This document shows, piece after piece, positions 47,084-58,071 of a stretch of DNA of 64,000 bases (the stretch's first letter is position 1; each line of letters opens with the position of its first letter). A model generated the notes under the pieces. The model ran no database searches, was not told the origin of the DNA, and worked only from the letters and a program-made list of their open reading frames with translations. Source of the stretch: Geopseudomonas aromaticivorans (GTDB taxonomy: Bacteria; Pseudomonadota; Gammaproteobacteria; Pseudomonadales; Pseudomonadaceae); assembly GCF_019097855.1 (NCBI RefSeq), contig NZ_JAHRGL010000016.1:1-64000 (forward strand), read 5' to 3'. The position numbers and the translations under genes are program-made.

Positions 47084-48442
47084 ATGTACAAGAAAGCAAC
47101 ACTTGGCGTGGTGCTGGTCAGCATCATGCTGGGCGTGCCGCAGGGGGCGCTGGCTGCCGTCAGTGCCGAGGAGGCGGCCAAGCTGCGCAATGGCACGCTG
47201 ACCCCGCTGGGCGCGGAGAGGGCCGGGAATGCCGACGGCAGTATTCCGCAATGGGAGGGGGGCATTACCAAGCCGGTGCCGGGCAACATGCTGGGGGACA
47301 TCCCGACGCAGTTGTTTGCCAATGAAAAGCCGCTTTTCCAGGTCACTGCCAGGAATATGGCCGAATACGATGCCCTGTTGTCCGGTGGGACCAAGGCATT
47401 GTTGCAGAAGTATCCCGACAGCTTCCGGCTTGATGTATATCCTGGCCACCGCACAGCGGCAGCTCCGCAGGTTGTCTACGACAACATCGCCAAGAATGCG
47501 CTCGACTGCAGCATCAAGGAAGGATGGGACACCATCAAGGGTTGCATCGGTGGAATTCCCTTTCCGATTCCCCGGAGCGGGGTCGAGGTGATGTGGAATC
47601 ACCTGCTGCGGGTCGAGGCTCCGGCGATCGACTATCGCTTCCGCAATATCGTCGGTGGTGCCGATGGCGTCCATACGCTGGCCACCCGCAACGAAATCGC
47701 CTTCCAGTATCCGCCGTATTACCAAGGGGCCAATGCCAAGGACTGGTCGGGCGAATATGCCATGTTCCGTTATACGACCATCGAGCCACCCTACAAGTCT
47801 GGCGAGTCGCTGGTCGCCCGCGACAGTATCAATGGCAAGTATCCGCGCCAGGCGTGGCAATACATGGTCGGCCAGCGGCGGGTACGCCGAGCGCCGACCG
47901 TTTCCTACGATACGCCCGACTTCGTCTCGTCGGGGGCCAACTATTTCGATGAGGTTCAGGGGTTCTTCGGCGCTCTGGATCGCTACGAGTGGAAACTGGT
48001 CGGCAAGAAGGAAATGCTGATTCCCTACAACACCAACGGGCTGCTTGGCGCCAAGGTCAGCGAGGCGCTGGACAAGCACCATCTCAATCCCGATCACCTG
48101 CGCTGGGAGCGCCATCGGGTGTGGGAGGTCGAGGCGACGGTGGCCGAAGGTCGGCGCCATGCGGTGCCGACCCGTCGCTACTACATCGACGAGGATACCT
48201 GGGCGATCGCCCTGGTGGATGGCTTCGACAAGAAGGGGGTGTTGTGGCGAACCACCCAGGGGATCCCCTATGTGGTGCCTGCCATCCCGGCCACGCTGCT
48301 GAGAACCTCGGTGGTCTTCAATCTGGAAGGCAACACCATGAGCGTGGTCCAGATGCTCAACGAAGAGGATTTCAAGGTGGTGTCTCCCAAGTCCGAGAGC
48401 TATTTCACCGGTAATGCGGTGGCTGCCGAGGGCGTGCGTTGA
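47084..48442 (+). CDS. DUF1329 periplasmic/outer-membrane-associated protein
   Basis: A 452-residue DUF1329 protein with a Sec signal (MYKKATLGVVLVSIMLG..., cleavage near ALAA at 22-25). It is close to the paralogue at 50472: AVSAEEAAKLRNG, KYPDSFRLDVYPGHRTA, GGIPFPIPRSGVEVMWNHLL and YDTPDFVSSGANYFDEV. Its leader (GAATATTCCCGAGTCGAGG) is shared with that gene, showing the two were duplicated with their upstream region. Only a DUF1302 scar lies before it, so it may work with the intact barrel protein downstream. Confidence 0.87.
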   Translation: MYKKATLGVVLVSIMLGVPQGALAAVSAEEAAKLRNGTLTPLGAERAGNADGSIPQWEGGITKPVPGNMLGDIPTQLFANEKPLFQVTARNMAEYDALLSGGTKALLQKYPDSFRLDVYPGHRTAAAPQVVYDNIAKNALDCSIKEGWDTIKGCIGGIPFPIPRSGVEVMWNHLLRVEAPAIDYRFRNIVGGADGVHTLATRNEIAFQYPPYYQGANAKDWSGEYAMFRYTTIEPPYKSGESLVARDSINGKYPRQAWQYMVGQRRVRRAPTVSYDTPDFVSSGANYFDEVQGFFGALDRYEWKLVGKKEMLIPYNTNGLLGAKVSEALDKHHLNPDHLRWERHRVWEVEATVAEGRRHAVPTRRYYIDEDTWAIALVDGFDKKGVLWRTTQGIPYVVPAIPATLLRTSVVFNLEGNTMSVVQMLNEEDFKVVSPKSESYFTGNAVAAEGVR

Positions 48443-48454
48443 TCCGCTAGCACT

Positions 48455-48494
48455 GCGCCCGGGAGACCTCATCCCGGGACTGCCTTCCGGGCGC
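48455..48494 (+). terminator. Hairpin after the DUF1329 gene
   Basis: Perfect 8-bp outer arms GCGCCCGG / CCGGGCGC enclosing a smaller CCCGGG stem, 12 bp after the stop. There is no U-tract. Confidence 0.4.
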
Positions 48495-48582
48495 TCTGGA
48501 GCGGGGAGCGGCGGTGATCTGGCTACGCGCAAGGAGCTAAGCGGCTTGGGCCTGGCTCGACGGCTTGCGGCTGAGCACATCA

Positions 48583-48597
48583 ATACCTTTTGGGTAT
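48583..48597. promoter_or_regulatory. LysR-type binding box, copy B (perfect)
   Basis: ATACC-TTTTG-GGTAT, a perfect inverted repeat with T-N11-A geometry. Proposed site of the regulator at 45642. Confidence 0.65.
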
Positions 48598-48722
48598 CGA
48601 TCTGGCATTTTTATGGTATTGGACGGTAAGTCGTCCGGGCAATAGTTTCTCAACCATGTCCGAAGCATATGGGGGCGAGCTGCAGAAACACTGCATCAAG
48701 AAAGCCTGGACACCGAAAGCAC

Positions 48723-48733
48723 AACAACAACAA
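48723..48733 (+). promoter_or_regulatory. Hfq/Crc-type CA motif
   Basis: AACAACAACAA is an exact AANAAYAANAA match, 20 nt before the DUF1302 start and 8 nt before its GAGGA ribosome-binding site. Confidence 0.6.
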
Positions 48734-48753
48734 TGATTTTCGAGGATGAAGAC

Positions 48754-50439
48754 ATGGACCACAGAGCCAGTCTGTCGAAGTTTCGTTTGAAAAAGGGATT
48801 TCTCCCGCTCGCTGGCGTGTGTGCCGGCCTGTCTGTCAGCAGTGCGGCATTCGCCTTCCAGATCGACTCCGGCAATCCGGATTTCCGCATCTCCTGGGAC
48901 AACACCGTCAAGTACAGTGCTGCCTGGCGTGTGCGCGATGTCGATTCCAACGTTGCCGACAGCTCCACCAACGGCCCGCAGGTCAATACCAACGACGGCG
49001 ACCAGAATTTCGACCGCGGTCTGATTTCCAACCGCCTCGACCTGCTCTCCGAATTCGACCTGCGCTACAAGCGCAACTACGGCCTGCGCCTGAGCGGTGC
49101 GGCCTGGTACGACGACGTCTACAACAAGTCCAACGACAACCCCGGCGCGCTGGGGGGCGCACTGGTCAACTCGCGCGGCGTAGACTACGACGAATTCACC
49201 GATGACACCGAGAAGCTGCACGGACGCAAGGCCGAGCTGCTGGACGCGTTCGTCTACGGCAGCTTCACTCCGGGTGACATGAACCTCAACGCCAAGGCTG
49301 GCCGTTTCACCCAGCTGTACGGCGAGAGCCTGTTCTTCGGCTCCAACGGCATCGCCGCGGCGCAGACCTCGCTGGACCTGATCAAGGCACTGTCGGTGCC
49401 CAACTCGCAGTTCAAGGAAATCCTCCGTCCGATCGGTCAGGTTTCCGGGCAGCTGCAGATCAACTCCAACGTGTCGATCGGTGCCTACTACCAGCTGGAA
49501 TGGCGCAAGAGCCGTCTGCCGGGGGCCGGCAGCTACTTCAGCTTCGCCGACTTCGTCGACGAAGGTGGCGATTCGCTGATCCTGGGGCCTGGCTTCTCGG
49601 TACTGCGTGGCGACGATATCGAAGCCCGCGACTCGGGGCAGGGCGGTGTGCAGGTCAAGTTCAAGGCGGGCGATACCGAATACGGCATCTATGCGGCGCA
49701 GTTCCACGACAAGATGCCGCAGTTCTACGTGTACCCGACCAGCGGCCTCTACGAGCAGGTGTATGCCGAGGACATCCGTACCATCGGCTTCAGCTTCAGC
49801 ACCCTGGTTGGCGAGACCAACGTCGCCGGCGAACTGTCTTTCCGCGACGACATGCCGCTGGTGGCCACCGGCAACGCGGTGATTCTGCCGATGGGTATAG
49901 GTAGTGCCGACGGCGGCGATCACTCCGCCTTCCCGAAAGGGCGCACCATGCACCTGAACCTGTCGGCGATCAGCGTGCTGGCCGCCACCCCGTTCTGGGA
50001 TGGCGCCTCGTTCATCGGTGAATTTGCCTTCAACCGCCGCCTGAGCGTTACCGACGAAGGCGATACCACCCCCGGCACCGGCAATGGGCTCGACCCCGAG
50101 GCCACTCGCGACGCGGGCGCGCTGCAGTTCGTGTTCACCCCCGAGTACTTCCAGGTGGCTCCGGGCCTCGACCTGCAGGTACCGATCGGCGTGAGCTACG
50201 GCCTGTTCGGCAGCTCCTCGGTCAACGGTGCACTGTTCCCCGCCAACCACGGCGGCAACGTCAGCGTCGGCCTGAAGGCCGAGTACCAGAAGACCTGGCA
50301 GGCCAGCGTGGGTATCACCCACTACTACGGCCCGGACGGCTCGGTCATCAAGTACGGCACAGCTCGCCCCGAGCTGTCCTATGACAACTTCCACGGCGAC
50401 CGCGACTTCATTTCGATGTCGATCCAGCGCACTTTCTAA
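48754..50439 (+). CDS. DUF1302 outer-membrane beta-barrel protein
   Basis: A 561-residue DUF1302 protein. The signal peptide covers about residues 1-35 (KKGFLPLAGVCAGLSVSSAA, then FAFQ); the body is rich in alternating polar-hydrophobic strands (FDLRYKRNYGLRLSGAAWYD, ISIGAYYQLEWRKSRLPG-like) and ends in Phe (SIQRTF), the outer-membrane assembly signal. DUF1302 proteins are found with DUF1329 proteins in hydrophobic-compound catabolic clusters and are thought to be channels. The ATG at 48754 has GAGGA 7 bp upstream; an ATG at 48733 overlaps the CA motif. It heads the DUF1302-DUF1329-YCF48-RND unit. Confidence 0.87.
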   Translation: MDHRASLSKFRLKKGFLPLAGVCAGLSVSSAAFAFQIDSGNPDFRISWDNTVKYSAAWRVRDVDSNVADSSTNGPQVNTNDGDQNFDRGLISNRLDLLSEFDLRYKRNYGLRLSGAAWYDDVYNKSNDNPGALGGALVNSRGVDYDEFTDDTEKLHGRKAELLDAFVYGSFTPGDMNLNAKAGRFTQLYGESLFFGSNGIAAAQTSLDLIKALSVPNSQFKEILRPIGQVSGQLQINSNVSIGAYYQLEWRKSRLPGAGSYFSFADFVDEGGDSLILGPGFSVLRGDDIEARDSGQGGVQVKFKAGDTEYGIYAAQFHDKMPQFYVYPTSGLYEQVYAEDIRTIGFSFSTLVGETNVAGELSFRDDMPLVATGNAVILPMGIGSADGGDHSAFPKGRTMHLNLSAISVLAATPFWDGASFIGEFAFNRRLSVTDEGDTTPGTGNGLDPEATRDAGALQFVFTPEYFQVAPGLDLQVPIGVSYGLFGSSSVNGALFPANHGGNVSVGLKAEYQKTWQASVGITHYYGPDGSVIKYGTARPELSYDNFHGDRDFISMSIQRTF

Positions 50440-50471
50440 GTCGGAATATCCCCGAGTCGAGGATTATAAAA

Positions 50472-51827
50472 ATGCACAAGAAAACGGCTTTGTGGGCAGC
50501 ATTGGCTGCCGTACTGATGAGCGCCCAGGGCGCACATGCTGCAGTGAGCGCTGAAGAAGCGGCTGCGCTGAAAGGCAACCTCAACCCGCTGGGCGGCGAG
50601 AAGGCCGCCAACAAGGATGGCAGCATTCCGGCCTGGACCGGCCAGCAGGGCGTGTCCACCTCCGGTGCCAAGGTCGGCGACATTCCGGTACAACCGTTCC
50701 CGGGCGAGAAGCCGGTGGCCAAGATCACTGCGCAGAACATGGCGCAGTACGCCGACAAGCTCTCCGAAGGCACCCAGGCGCTGCTGAAGAAATACCCGGA
50801 CAGCTTCCGCGTCGACGTCTATCCGACCCACCGCACCGCTGTGGCGCCGCAGTACGTGTATGACAACACGGCGAAGAACGCCACCCAGTGCCAGACCAAG
50901 GACGACGGCAAGTCGCTGCAGGGCTGCTACGGCGGCATCCCGTTCCCGATTCCCAAGGCTGGCATCGAGGTGGTGTGGAATCACCTGCTGCGGGTCGAGA
51001 ACGAAGCCACCGATGTAACCAACTTCAAGAACATCGTCCTCACCGCCGATGGTTCGCGCACCCTGGCGACCCAGAACGACCAGTCCAACCAGTATCCCTA
51101 CTACTACAAGGATGGCTCTGCGGATAAGTGGAGCGGCGAGTACTTCCTGATGCGCTTCGCCACCACCGCTCCGCCGTTCAAGGCTGGCGAATCGCTGGTG
51201 TTCCGCGACAGCATCGACGTCGCCCAGTCGCGCCAGGCCTGGCAGTACCTGGTCGGCCAGCGCCGCGTGCGCCGTGCTCCGACCGTGGCCTACGACACCC
51301 CGGACTTCGTCGCCTCCGGCGCCAACTACTTCGACGAGGTGATGGGCCTGATGGGCCATATCGACCGCTTCGACTGGAAGCTGGTCGGCAAGAAAGAGAT
51401 GTACGTGCCCTACAACGCCAACGAGGTGGTCACCGCCAAGCTGGACGAGGCCTACGGTCAGCACCACCTGAACCCGGACAAGGTGCGTTGGGAACTGCAC
51501 CGCGTGTGGGAAGTGGAAGCGACCGTGGCGGGCGGCAAGCGTCATGCCGTAGCCAAGCGCAAGTACTACTTCGACGAGGACTCCTGGATGGTCCTGCTGA
51601 TGGATGGCTACGACAGCGAGGGCAAGCTGTGGCGCACCACCCAGATCACCCCGTTCGTGCTGCCGTCCACGCCGATGCTGGCTCTGAAGCCCGCGCACAT
51701 CTTCAACCTGCAGGCCAACACCATGAGCACCACCCAGTCGCTCAACGAGGCCACCTACAAGGTTGATGCGCGCAAGCCGGAGACTCACTACACCGGTGAT
51801 GCAGTAGCCGCCGAAGGCGTGCGCTGA
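50472..51827 (+). CDS. DUF1329 periplasmic/outer-membrane-associated protein
   Basis: A 451-residue DUF1329 protein with a Sec signal (MHKKTALWAALAAVLMSAQG, cleavage near AHA). It has GGIPFPIPKAGIEVVWNHLL, YPDSFRVDVYPTHRTAVAPQ and YDTPDFVASGANYFDEV, and is most similar to the gene at 47084. The gene starts 32 bp after the DUF1302 stop with a GTCGAGG leader also found at 47084. The DUF1302-DUF1329 pair is the core of the envelope module. Confidence 0.88.
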   Translation: MHKKTALWAALAAVLMSAQGAHAAVSAEEAAALKGNLNPLGGEKAANKDGSIPAWTGQQGVSTSGAKVGDIPVQPFPGEKPVAKITAQNMAQYADKLSEGTQALLKKYPDSFRVDVYPTHRTAVAPQYVYDNTAKNATQCQTKDDGKSLQGCYGGIPFPIPKAGIEVVWNHLLRVENEATDVTNFKNIVLTADGSRTLATQNDQSNQYPYYYKDGSADKWSGEYFLMRFATTAPPFKAGESLVFRDSIDVAQSRQAWQYLVGQRRVRRAPTVAYDTPDFVASGANYFDEVMGLMGHIDRFDWKLVGKKEMYVPYNANEVVTAKLDEAYGQHHLNPDKVRWELHRVWEVEATVAGGKRHAVAKRKYYFDEDSWMVLLMDGYDSEGKLWRTTQITPFVLPSTPMLALKPAHIFNLQANTMSTTQSLNEATYKVDARKPETHYTGDAVAAEGVR

Positions 51828-51848
51828 GACGCGCTTTCCGGCCGCAGT

Positions 51849-51881
51849 TCCGGCACTTCAGCCCCAGGCGGGGGTGCCGGA
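51849..51881 (+). terminator. Hairpin between DUF1329 and YCF48 genes
   Basis: Arms TCCGGCAC / GTGCCGGA with a 17-nt loop, 21 bp after the stop. It could create a stepped expression level between pair and exporter. Confidence 0.45.
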
Positions 51882-51964
51882 GTTCCCTCTCATGACTCTC
51901 CCACCCCGCAGGCGCCGTGCTTGACGGCGCAGCGGAGGCGGGGAGTCGGATTCGAGTAAGCACC

Positions 51965-53080
51965 ATGCACGCGCTAAATCCGCTCCGCCGGCGCACGGCC
52001 CTGGCCGTCGCCATGCTCTCCCTCGCCTGCCTGGCAGGCCCTTCCAACGCAGCAAGCGGGCCGACCGTGCCTGACCTGCTCGACCTCCCTGCGCGGGAAA
52101 GCGCGCGGGCGCAACACAGCCTGCAGCTCGCCGTCGCTCGCGCCGGTGAGCGACTGGTGGCAGTAGGTGAGCGCGGTGCCGTGCTGTTGTCCGACGACGC
52201 CGGGCGCTCCTGGCGCCAGGCCAAAAGCGTGCCGGTGAGCGTGGCGCTGACCGACGTGCATTTCGCCTCGGCGACCCATGGCTGGGCGGTGGGGCATAGC
52301 GGTGTGGTGCTGGCCAGCGCCGATGGCGGCGAAACCTGGCAACGACAGCTCGACGGCAACCAGGTGGCAGTGCTGGTTCGCGACGATGCCCGGATCCGCG
52401 TCGAAGCGGGCGAGGAGGGTGCCGCCGCTGCGCTGCGCAGTGCCGAGTATCTGGTCAGCGACGGCCCGGACAAGCCCTTCCTCGGCGTGCGCTTTACCGA
52501 TGAGCTGCATGGCTACGTGGTCGGCGCCTACGGCCTGGCCCTGCATACCGCCGATGGTGGCAAGACCTGGCAGTCGCTGGTCGGGCGGGTTCCCAATCCG
52601 CGCGGCAAGCACCTGTACCAGGTGCAGGTCAACGGCAGCGAGGTGCTGATCGCCGGTGAGCAGGGTGCCCTGTTCCATTCCGCCGACGCCGGCGCCAGCT
52701 TCGCCGAGATCCGCACGCCCTACGCCGGCACCTTCTTCGGCGCGCTCGCTCTCGACGGCGATGCGCTGCTGGCCTTTGGCCTGCGTGGCAACGCCTGGCG
52801 CAGCGCCGACGGTGGCGCCAACTGGCAGCGGGTCGAGCTCGGCCAGCCGGTGACCATCAGTTCCGGGCGCCAACTGCAGGATGGCTCCGTGCTGCTCGCC
52901 GACGAGAGCGGTCGCCTGCTGCGCAGCACCGATGGCGCGCGCAGCTTCGTTGCCCTGGCCGTACAGCCGGGCACGGGCCTGACCGGTATCGCCGAAGCCG
53001 CCGATGGCGCGCTGATTCTTTCCGGCGCGCGCGGCCTGTCCCGCGTCGAGCCGGACGCTATTGTTTCGGGAGTCAAATGA
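51965..53080 (+). CDS. YCF48-type beta-propeller periplasmic protein
   Basis: A 371-residue protein with a signal peptide (residues 1-29, ending PSNA) and several propeller repeats built on the YCF48/BNR pattern: TDVHFASATHGWAVGHSG, GETWQRQL, TDELHGYVVGAYGLALHTA, GKTWQSL and a later GGANWQRV. The related plant HCF136 acts in photosystem assembly; in bacteria these propellers accompany RND-type transporters. It overlaps the RND gene by 4 bp and may be its periplasmic adaptor. The start at 51965 has only a weak ribosome-binding site. Confidence 0.82.
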   Translation: MHALNPLRRRTALAVAMLSLACLAGPSNAASGPTVPDLLDLPARESARAQHSLQLAVARAGERLVAVGERGAVLLSDDAGRSWRQAKSVPVSVALTDVHFASATHGWAVGHSGVVLASADGGETWQRQLDGNQVAVLVRDDARIRVEAGEEGAAAALRSAEYLVSDGPDKPFLGVRFTDELHGYVVGAYGLALHTADGGKTWQSLVGRVPNPRGKHLYQVQVNGSEVLIAGEQGALFHSADAGASFAEIRTPYAGTFFGALALDGDALLAFGLRGNAWRSADGGANWQRVELGQPVTISSGRQLQDGSVLLADESGRLLRSTDGARSFVALAVQPGTGLTGIAEAADGALILSGARGLSRVEPDAIVSGVK

Positions 53081-55503
53081 TGAGCCACGCCCAGTCCCTT
53101 CCTGCCGAAGCGGTCATCGCCGATCTGAAGGAGTTCGACCAGAATTCCGGGATCCTTGCCGAGCGGCTGCTGTTCAACAACCGCCTGGCGATCGTGGTCA
53201 TCTGCCTGTTCACCACCTTGGTGCTGGGTTACCAGGCGCTCGGCCTGTCGCTGAACGCGGCGTTCGAGAAGATGATCCCCACCGGTCACCCGTACATCGC
53301 CAACTTCTTGGAGAACCGCAAGCAGCTGGCCGGCATGGGCAATACCCTGCGCATCGCCGTGGAAGCTAAAGAGGGCACCATCTTCGATGCCGAGTACATG
53401 GACACCGTGCGCAAGCTCAGCGACGAAGTGTTCCTGCTGCCCGGCGTCGACCGCCCGTACATGAAGTCGCTGTGGGCGCCGGCGGTGCGCTGGACCGGCG
53501 TGACCGAGGACGGCCTGGACGGCGGCCCGGTGATCCCCGACGACTACGACGGCTCGGCGTCGAGCCTCGAACAGGTGCGCATCAACGTCGAGCGTTCCGG
53601 CGAGATCGGCCAGCTGGTGGCCGCCAACTACAAGTCGAGCATCGTGCTGGTGCCGCTGCAGGAGCGCATCGCCGAGACCGGCGAGCGCATCGACTACCAC
53701 GCGCTGTCGCAGCGCATCGAGCAACTGCGTGCCAAGTACGAGTCGGACAAGGTCGCCATCCACGTCACCGGTTTCGCCAAGGTGGTCGGCGACCTGATCG
53801 ATGGCCTGCGCCAGGTGCTGGTGTTCTTCGCCGCCGCCATCGTCATCTGCACCGCGGTGCTCTACTGGTACACCCGCTGCCTGCGCAGCACCCTGCTGGT
53901 GGTGTTCTGCTCGCTGGTCGCGGTGGTCTGGCTGCTCGGCCTGCTGCCGACCCTCGGCTACGAGCTGGACCCCTACTCGGTGCTGGTGCCCTTCCTGGTG
54001 TTCGCCATCGGCATGAGCCACGGCGCGCAGAAGATGAACGGCATCATGCAGGACGTCGGCCGCGGCACCCACCGGCTGGTGGCGGCGCGCTACACCTTCC
54101 GCCGCCTGTTCCTCGCCGGGATGACCGCGCTGCTGGCCGACGCCGTGGGCTTCGCGGTGCTGATGGTGATCGACATCCAGGTGATCCAGGATCTGGCCAT
54201 CACCGCCAGCATCGGCGTCGCCGTGCTGATCTTCACCAACCTGGTACTGCTGCCGATCCTGCTGTCCTACACCGGCGTCAGCCCGGTGGCCGCGCAGCGC
54301 AGCCTCAAGGCCGAGTTGATGGAGGCCAATGACGTCGAGCACAAGAAACACCCGTTCTGGGCCTTCCTCGACCTGTTCACCCGCACGCCGTGGGCCGGCC
54401 TGGCCGTGGGCCTTGGCCTGATCCTGGGTGCCATCGGCCTGACCATCAGCTTCCAGCTGAAGATCGGTGACACCGATCCGGGCGCTCCGGAGTTGCGCGC
54501 TGACTCGCGCTACAACAAGGACAACGCCTTCATGGTCGCCAACTACGCGGCGAGCAGCGACGTGTTCATCGTCATGGTCAAGACCCCGCAATACGCCTGC
54601 GCCCACTACAGCACCCTGACGGCGGTGGATGCGCTGGAGCGCGAGCTGCAGCAGTTGCCGGGCGTCGAGGCGACCAGCTCGCTGGCGGGCCTCGCCAAGG
54701 TGGCCAACGCCGGGATGAACGAGGGCAGCCTCAAGTGGTTCGAGATGCCGCGTTCGCAGGACATGCTCAACGCCATCATCACCCGCGCCCCGCGCGAGAT
54801 GTTCAACCAGAACTGCGACCTGCTGACGGTGTACGCCTACCTCAAGGACCACAAGGCCGACACCCTGACCAGCGTGGTCAACACCGTGGAAGCCTTCGCC
54901 GCCAAATACGGCAGCGACGAGGTGCGCTTCCTCAACGCCGCCGGTAACGCCGGCATCGAGGCTGCCACCAACATCGTGGTGAAGAAGGCCAACGTGCAGA
55001 TGCTGTTCCTGGTCTACGCGGCAGTGATCGTGCTGGCCTTCATTACCTTCCGTTCGTGGCGCGCGGTGGTCTGCGCTATCGTGCCGCTGATGATCACCTC
55101 GGTGCTGTGCGAGGCGCTGATGGTGTGGCTGAACATCGGCGTCAAGGTCGCCACCCTGCCGGTGATCGCTCTCGGCGTCGGCATCGGCGTGGACTACGCT
55201 CTGTATGTGATGACGGTGACCCTGGCGCGGCTGAAGGAGGGCATGAGCCTGTCCGAGGCCTACTACAAGGCGCTGATCTTCACCGGCAAGGTGGTGGTGC
55301 TGACCGGTATCACCCTGGGCATCGCGGTCGCTACCTGGGTCTGGTCGCCGATCAAGTTCCAGGCCGACATGGGCATCCTGCTGGCGTTCATGTTCGTGTG
55401 GAACATGCTCGGCGCGCTGATCCTGCTACCGGCACTGGCGCACTTCCTCCTGCGACCGAGCCAGCCTCAGGCCCAGCTGCAAGCTAAGTCTGTAACGGTC
55501 TGA
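53077..55503 (+). CDS. RND/MMPL-family transporter
   Basis: An 808-residue inner-membrane protein in two halves. Each half has an initial transmembrane helix (near residues 36-55 and 440-458), a long periplasmic loop and a group of five helices (about 240-400 and 640-790), the RND/MMPL/sterol-sensing-type plan. The helices contain GMSHGAQKMNGIM and VIALGVGIGVDYALYVM, where charged residues for proton coupling usually sit. It is larger than SMR/DMT exporters and likely moves hydrophobic compounds together with the DUF1302, DUF1329 and YCF48 proteins. Direction of transport is not known. Confidence 0.87.
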   Translation: MMSHAQSLPAEAVIADLKEFDQNSGILAERLLFNNRLAIVVICLFTTLVLGYQALGLSLNAAFEKMIPTGHPYIANFLENRKQLAGMGNTLRIAVEAKEGTIFDAEYMDTVRKLSDEVFLLPGVDRPYMKSLWAPAVRWTGVTEDGLDGGPVIPDDYDGSASSLEQVRINVERSGEIGQLVAANYKSSIVLVPLQERIAETGERIDYHALSQRIEQLRAKYESDKVAIHVTGFAKVVGDLIDGLRQVLVFFAAAIVICTAVLYWYTRCLRSTLLVVFCSLVAVVWLLGLLPTLGYELDPYSVLVPFLVFAIGMSHGAQKMNGIMQDVGRGTHRLVAARYTFRRLFLAGMTALLADAVGFAVLMVIDIQVIQDLAITASIGVAVLIFTNLVLLPILLSYTGVSPVAAQRSLKAELMEANDVEHKKHPFWAFLDLFTRTPWAGLAVGLGLILGAIGLTISFQLKIGDTDPGAPELRADSRYNKDNAFMVANYAASSDVFIVMVKTPQYACAHYSTLTAVDALERELQQLPGVEATSSLAGLAKVANAGMNEGSLKWFEMPRSQDMLNAIITRAPREMFNQNCDLLTVYAYLKDHKADTLTSVVNTVEAFAAKYGSDEVRFLNAAGNAGIEAATNIVVKKANVQMLFLVYAAVIVLAFITFRSWRAVVCAIVPLMITSVLCEALMVWLNIGVKVATLPVIALGVGIGVDYALYVMTVTLARLKEGMSLSEAYYKALIFTGKVVVLTGITLGIAVATWVWSPIKFQADMGILLAFMFVWNMLGALILLPALAHFLLRPSQPQAQLQAKSVTV

Positions 55504-55523
55504 CCAAGCGCTAGTGGTATCCG

Positions 55524-55553
55524 GGCGGCCGATGACTTAAGTTGTCGGCCGCC
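55524..55553 (+). terminator. Terminator-like hairpin after the RND gene
   Basis: Perfect 9-bp arms GGCGGCCGA / TCGGCCGCC with a 12-nt AT-richer loop, 20 bp after the stop. Only scattered T residues follow. It probably separates the transport unit from the regulator gene. Confidence 0.65.
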
Positions 55554-55616
55554 TGTTCCGTTTCAGACGGGACCAAAACAAGACAAAGCCGGCCAAGGGC
55601 CGGGCAGGGGAGTGCA

Positions 55617-57362
<1,746 letters not shown>

Positions 57363-57407
57363 TACGGATTCGACGCGCCTACCCGGTTTCGGAAAGGCGC
57401 AGTCTCG

Positions 57408-57818
57408 TCATTGCCGGCGCGGCGGAATGGAGTAGGTGCCGACCACATGCGCCACGGCGTCGTTTGAGCCTTGCGAATACAGGTAGACCTCACCGACCGC
57501 CAGAGACTTGCCGACCTTGATCAGCTTGCAGACCCCCACAATGCTCCGGTCCGCCGCTGGCTTGCGCAGGAAATTGATGGTCAGGCTGGTGGTCACCGCC
57601 ATCGGCACCAGGCCGATCTCGCCGAGGATCGCCACGTACAGCGCGACATCGGCGATGCTCATCAGCACCGGGCCGGACACAGTGCCGCCGGGGCGCAACT
57701 CACCATGGCCGATCTGGTGCGATACCGTGGCACCGCCATTGCCGACCTCCAGCACCGTGCATTTGGTCTGCGGGAACTCGGCGGCAATGAATGCAGCGAC
57801 TTCTTCTGTGCTGGCCAT
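57408..57818 (-). CDS. PaaI-family hotdog thioesterase
   Basis: A 136-residue hotdog-fold protein: GELRPGGTVSGPVLMSIADVALYVAI, the family region where the catalytic Asp/Glu and backbone nitrogen form the active site, then TSLTINFLRKPAADRSIVG. The usual HGG after GTV is SGP, a change near the active site. It may hydrolyse aryl- or acyl-CoA thioesters to recover CoA. It is encoded on the opposite strand between the regulator and the phenol operon, with no partner gene. Confidence 0.82.
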   Translation of the reverse strand: MASTEEVAAFIAAEFPQTKCTVLEVGNGGATVSHQIGHGELRPGGTVSGPVLMSIADVALYVAILGEIGLVPMAVTTSLTINFLRKPAADRSIVGVCKLIKVGKSLAVGEVYLYSQGSNDAVAHVVGTYSIPPRRQ

Positions 57819-57898
57819 GACGATCCTCCCTGAAATCCGCTAGGCCACCGAACCTACTACAGGGCGTGAGCCGCGGCCAGCGCGCCGGGCGCTGAACC

Positions 57899-57958
57899 GT
57901 AGGGTGCGCCATGCGCACCATGGGGCAGCGTGGTCCCGGTGCGCACGGCGCACCCTAC
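57899..57958. repeat. REP-like GTAGGGTGCGCC palindrome
   Basis: Outer arms GTAGGGTGCGCC / GGCGCACCCTAC continue, after one mismatched pair, into TGCGCACC / GGTGCGCA, giving 21-bp arms with a central loop of about 18 bases. Elements starting with this sequence are scattered in many Pseudomonas-type genomes. Confidence 0.7.
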
Positions 57959-58046
57959 CCAAGTCCTACCGCCACGCCGGACACAAACATCAGGCGCTTA
58001 CCCCGCTTGGCGTGACCAAAACGTACAGTGCGCGCTGTCGCTGGCC

Positions 58047-58071
58047 GGCGCGGGTACCTGAAACCCGCGCC
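58047..58071 (+). terminator. Hairpin followed by a T-rich run
   Basis: Perfect 9-bp arms GGCGCGGGT / ACCCGCGCC with a 7-nt loop, followed by GTCTCCCTTTT. No plus-strand gene ends nearby, so it may block read-through from the region upstream. Confidence 0.45.

Larger units (their letters stand above)
48579..48758. repeat. Duplicated promoter/leader region, copy B
   Basis: The counterpart of 46561-46730. It holds a perfect LysR-type box, TTTTTATGGTATTGGACG, a CA motif and the GATTTTCGAGG leader that ends at the DUF1302 ATG. This is the functional copy. Confidence 0.8.

Noticed and set aside
48733-48753. ATG at 48733 as start of the DUF1302 gene
   Set aside because: It overlaps the CA motif and lacks a ribosome-binding site. 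The ATG at 48754 follows GAGGA and gives a proper signal peptide.
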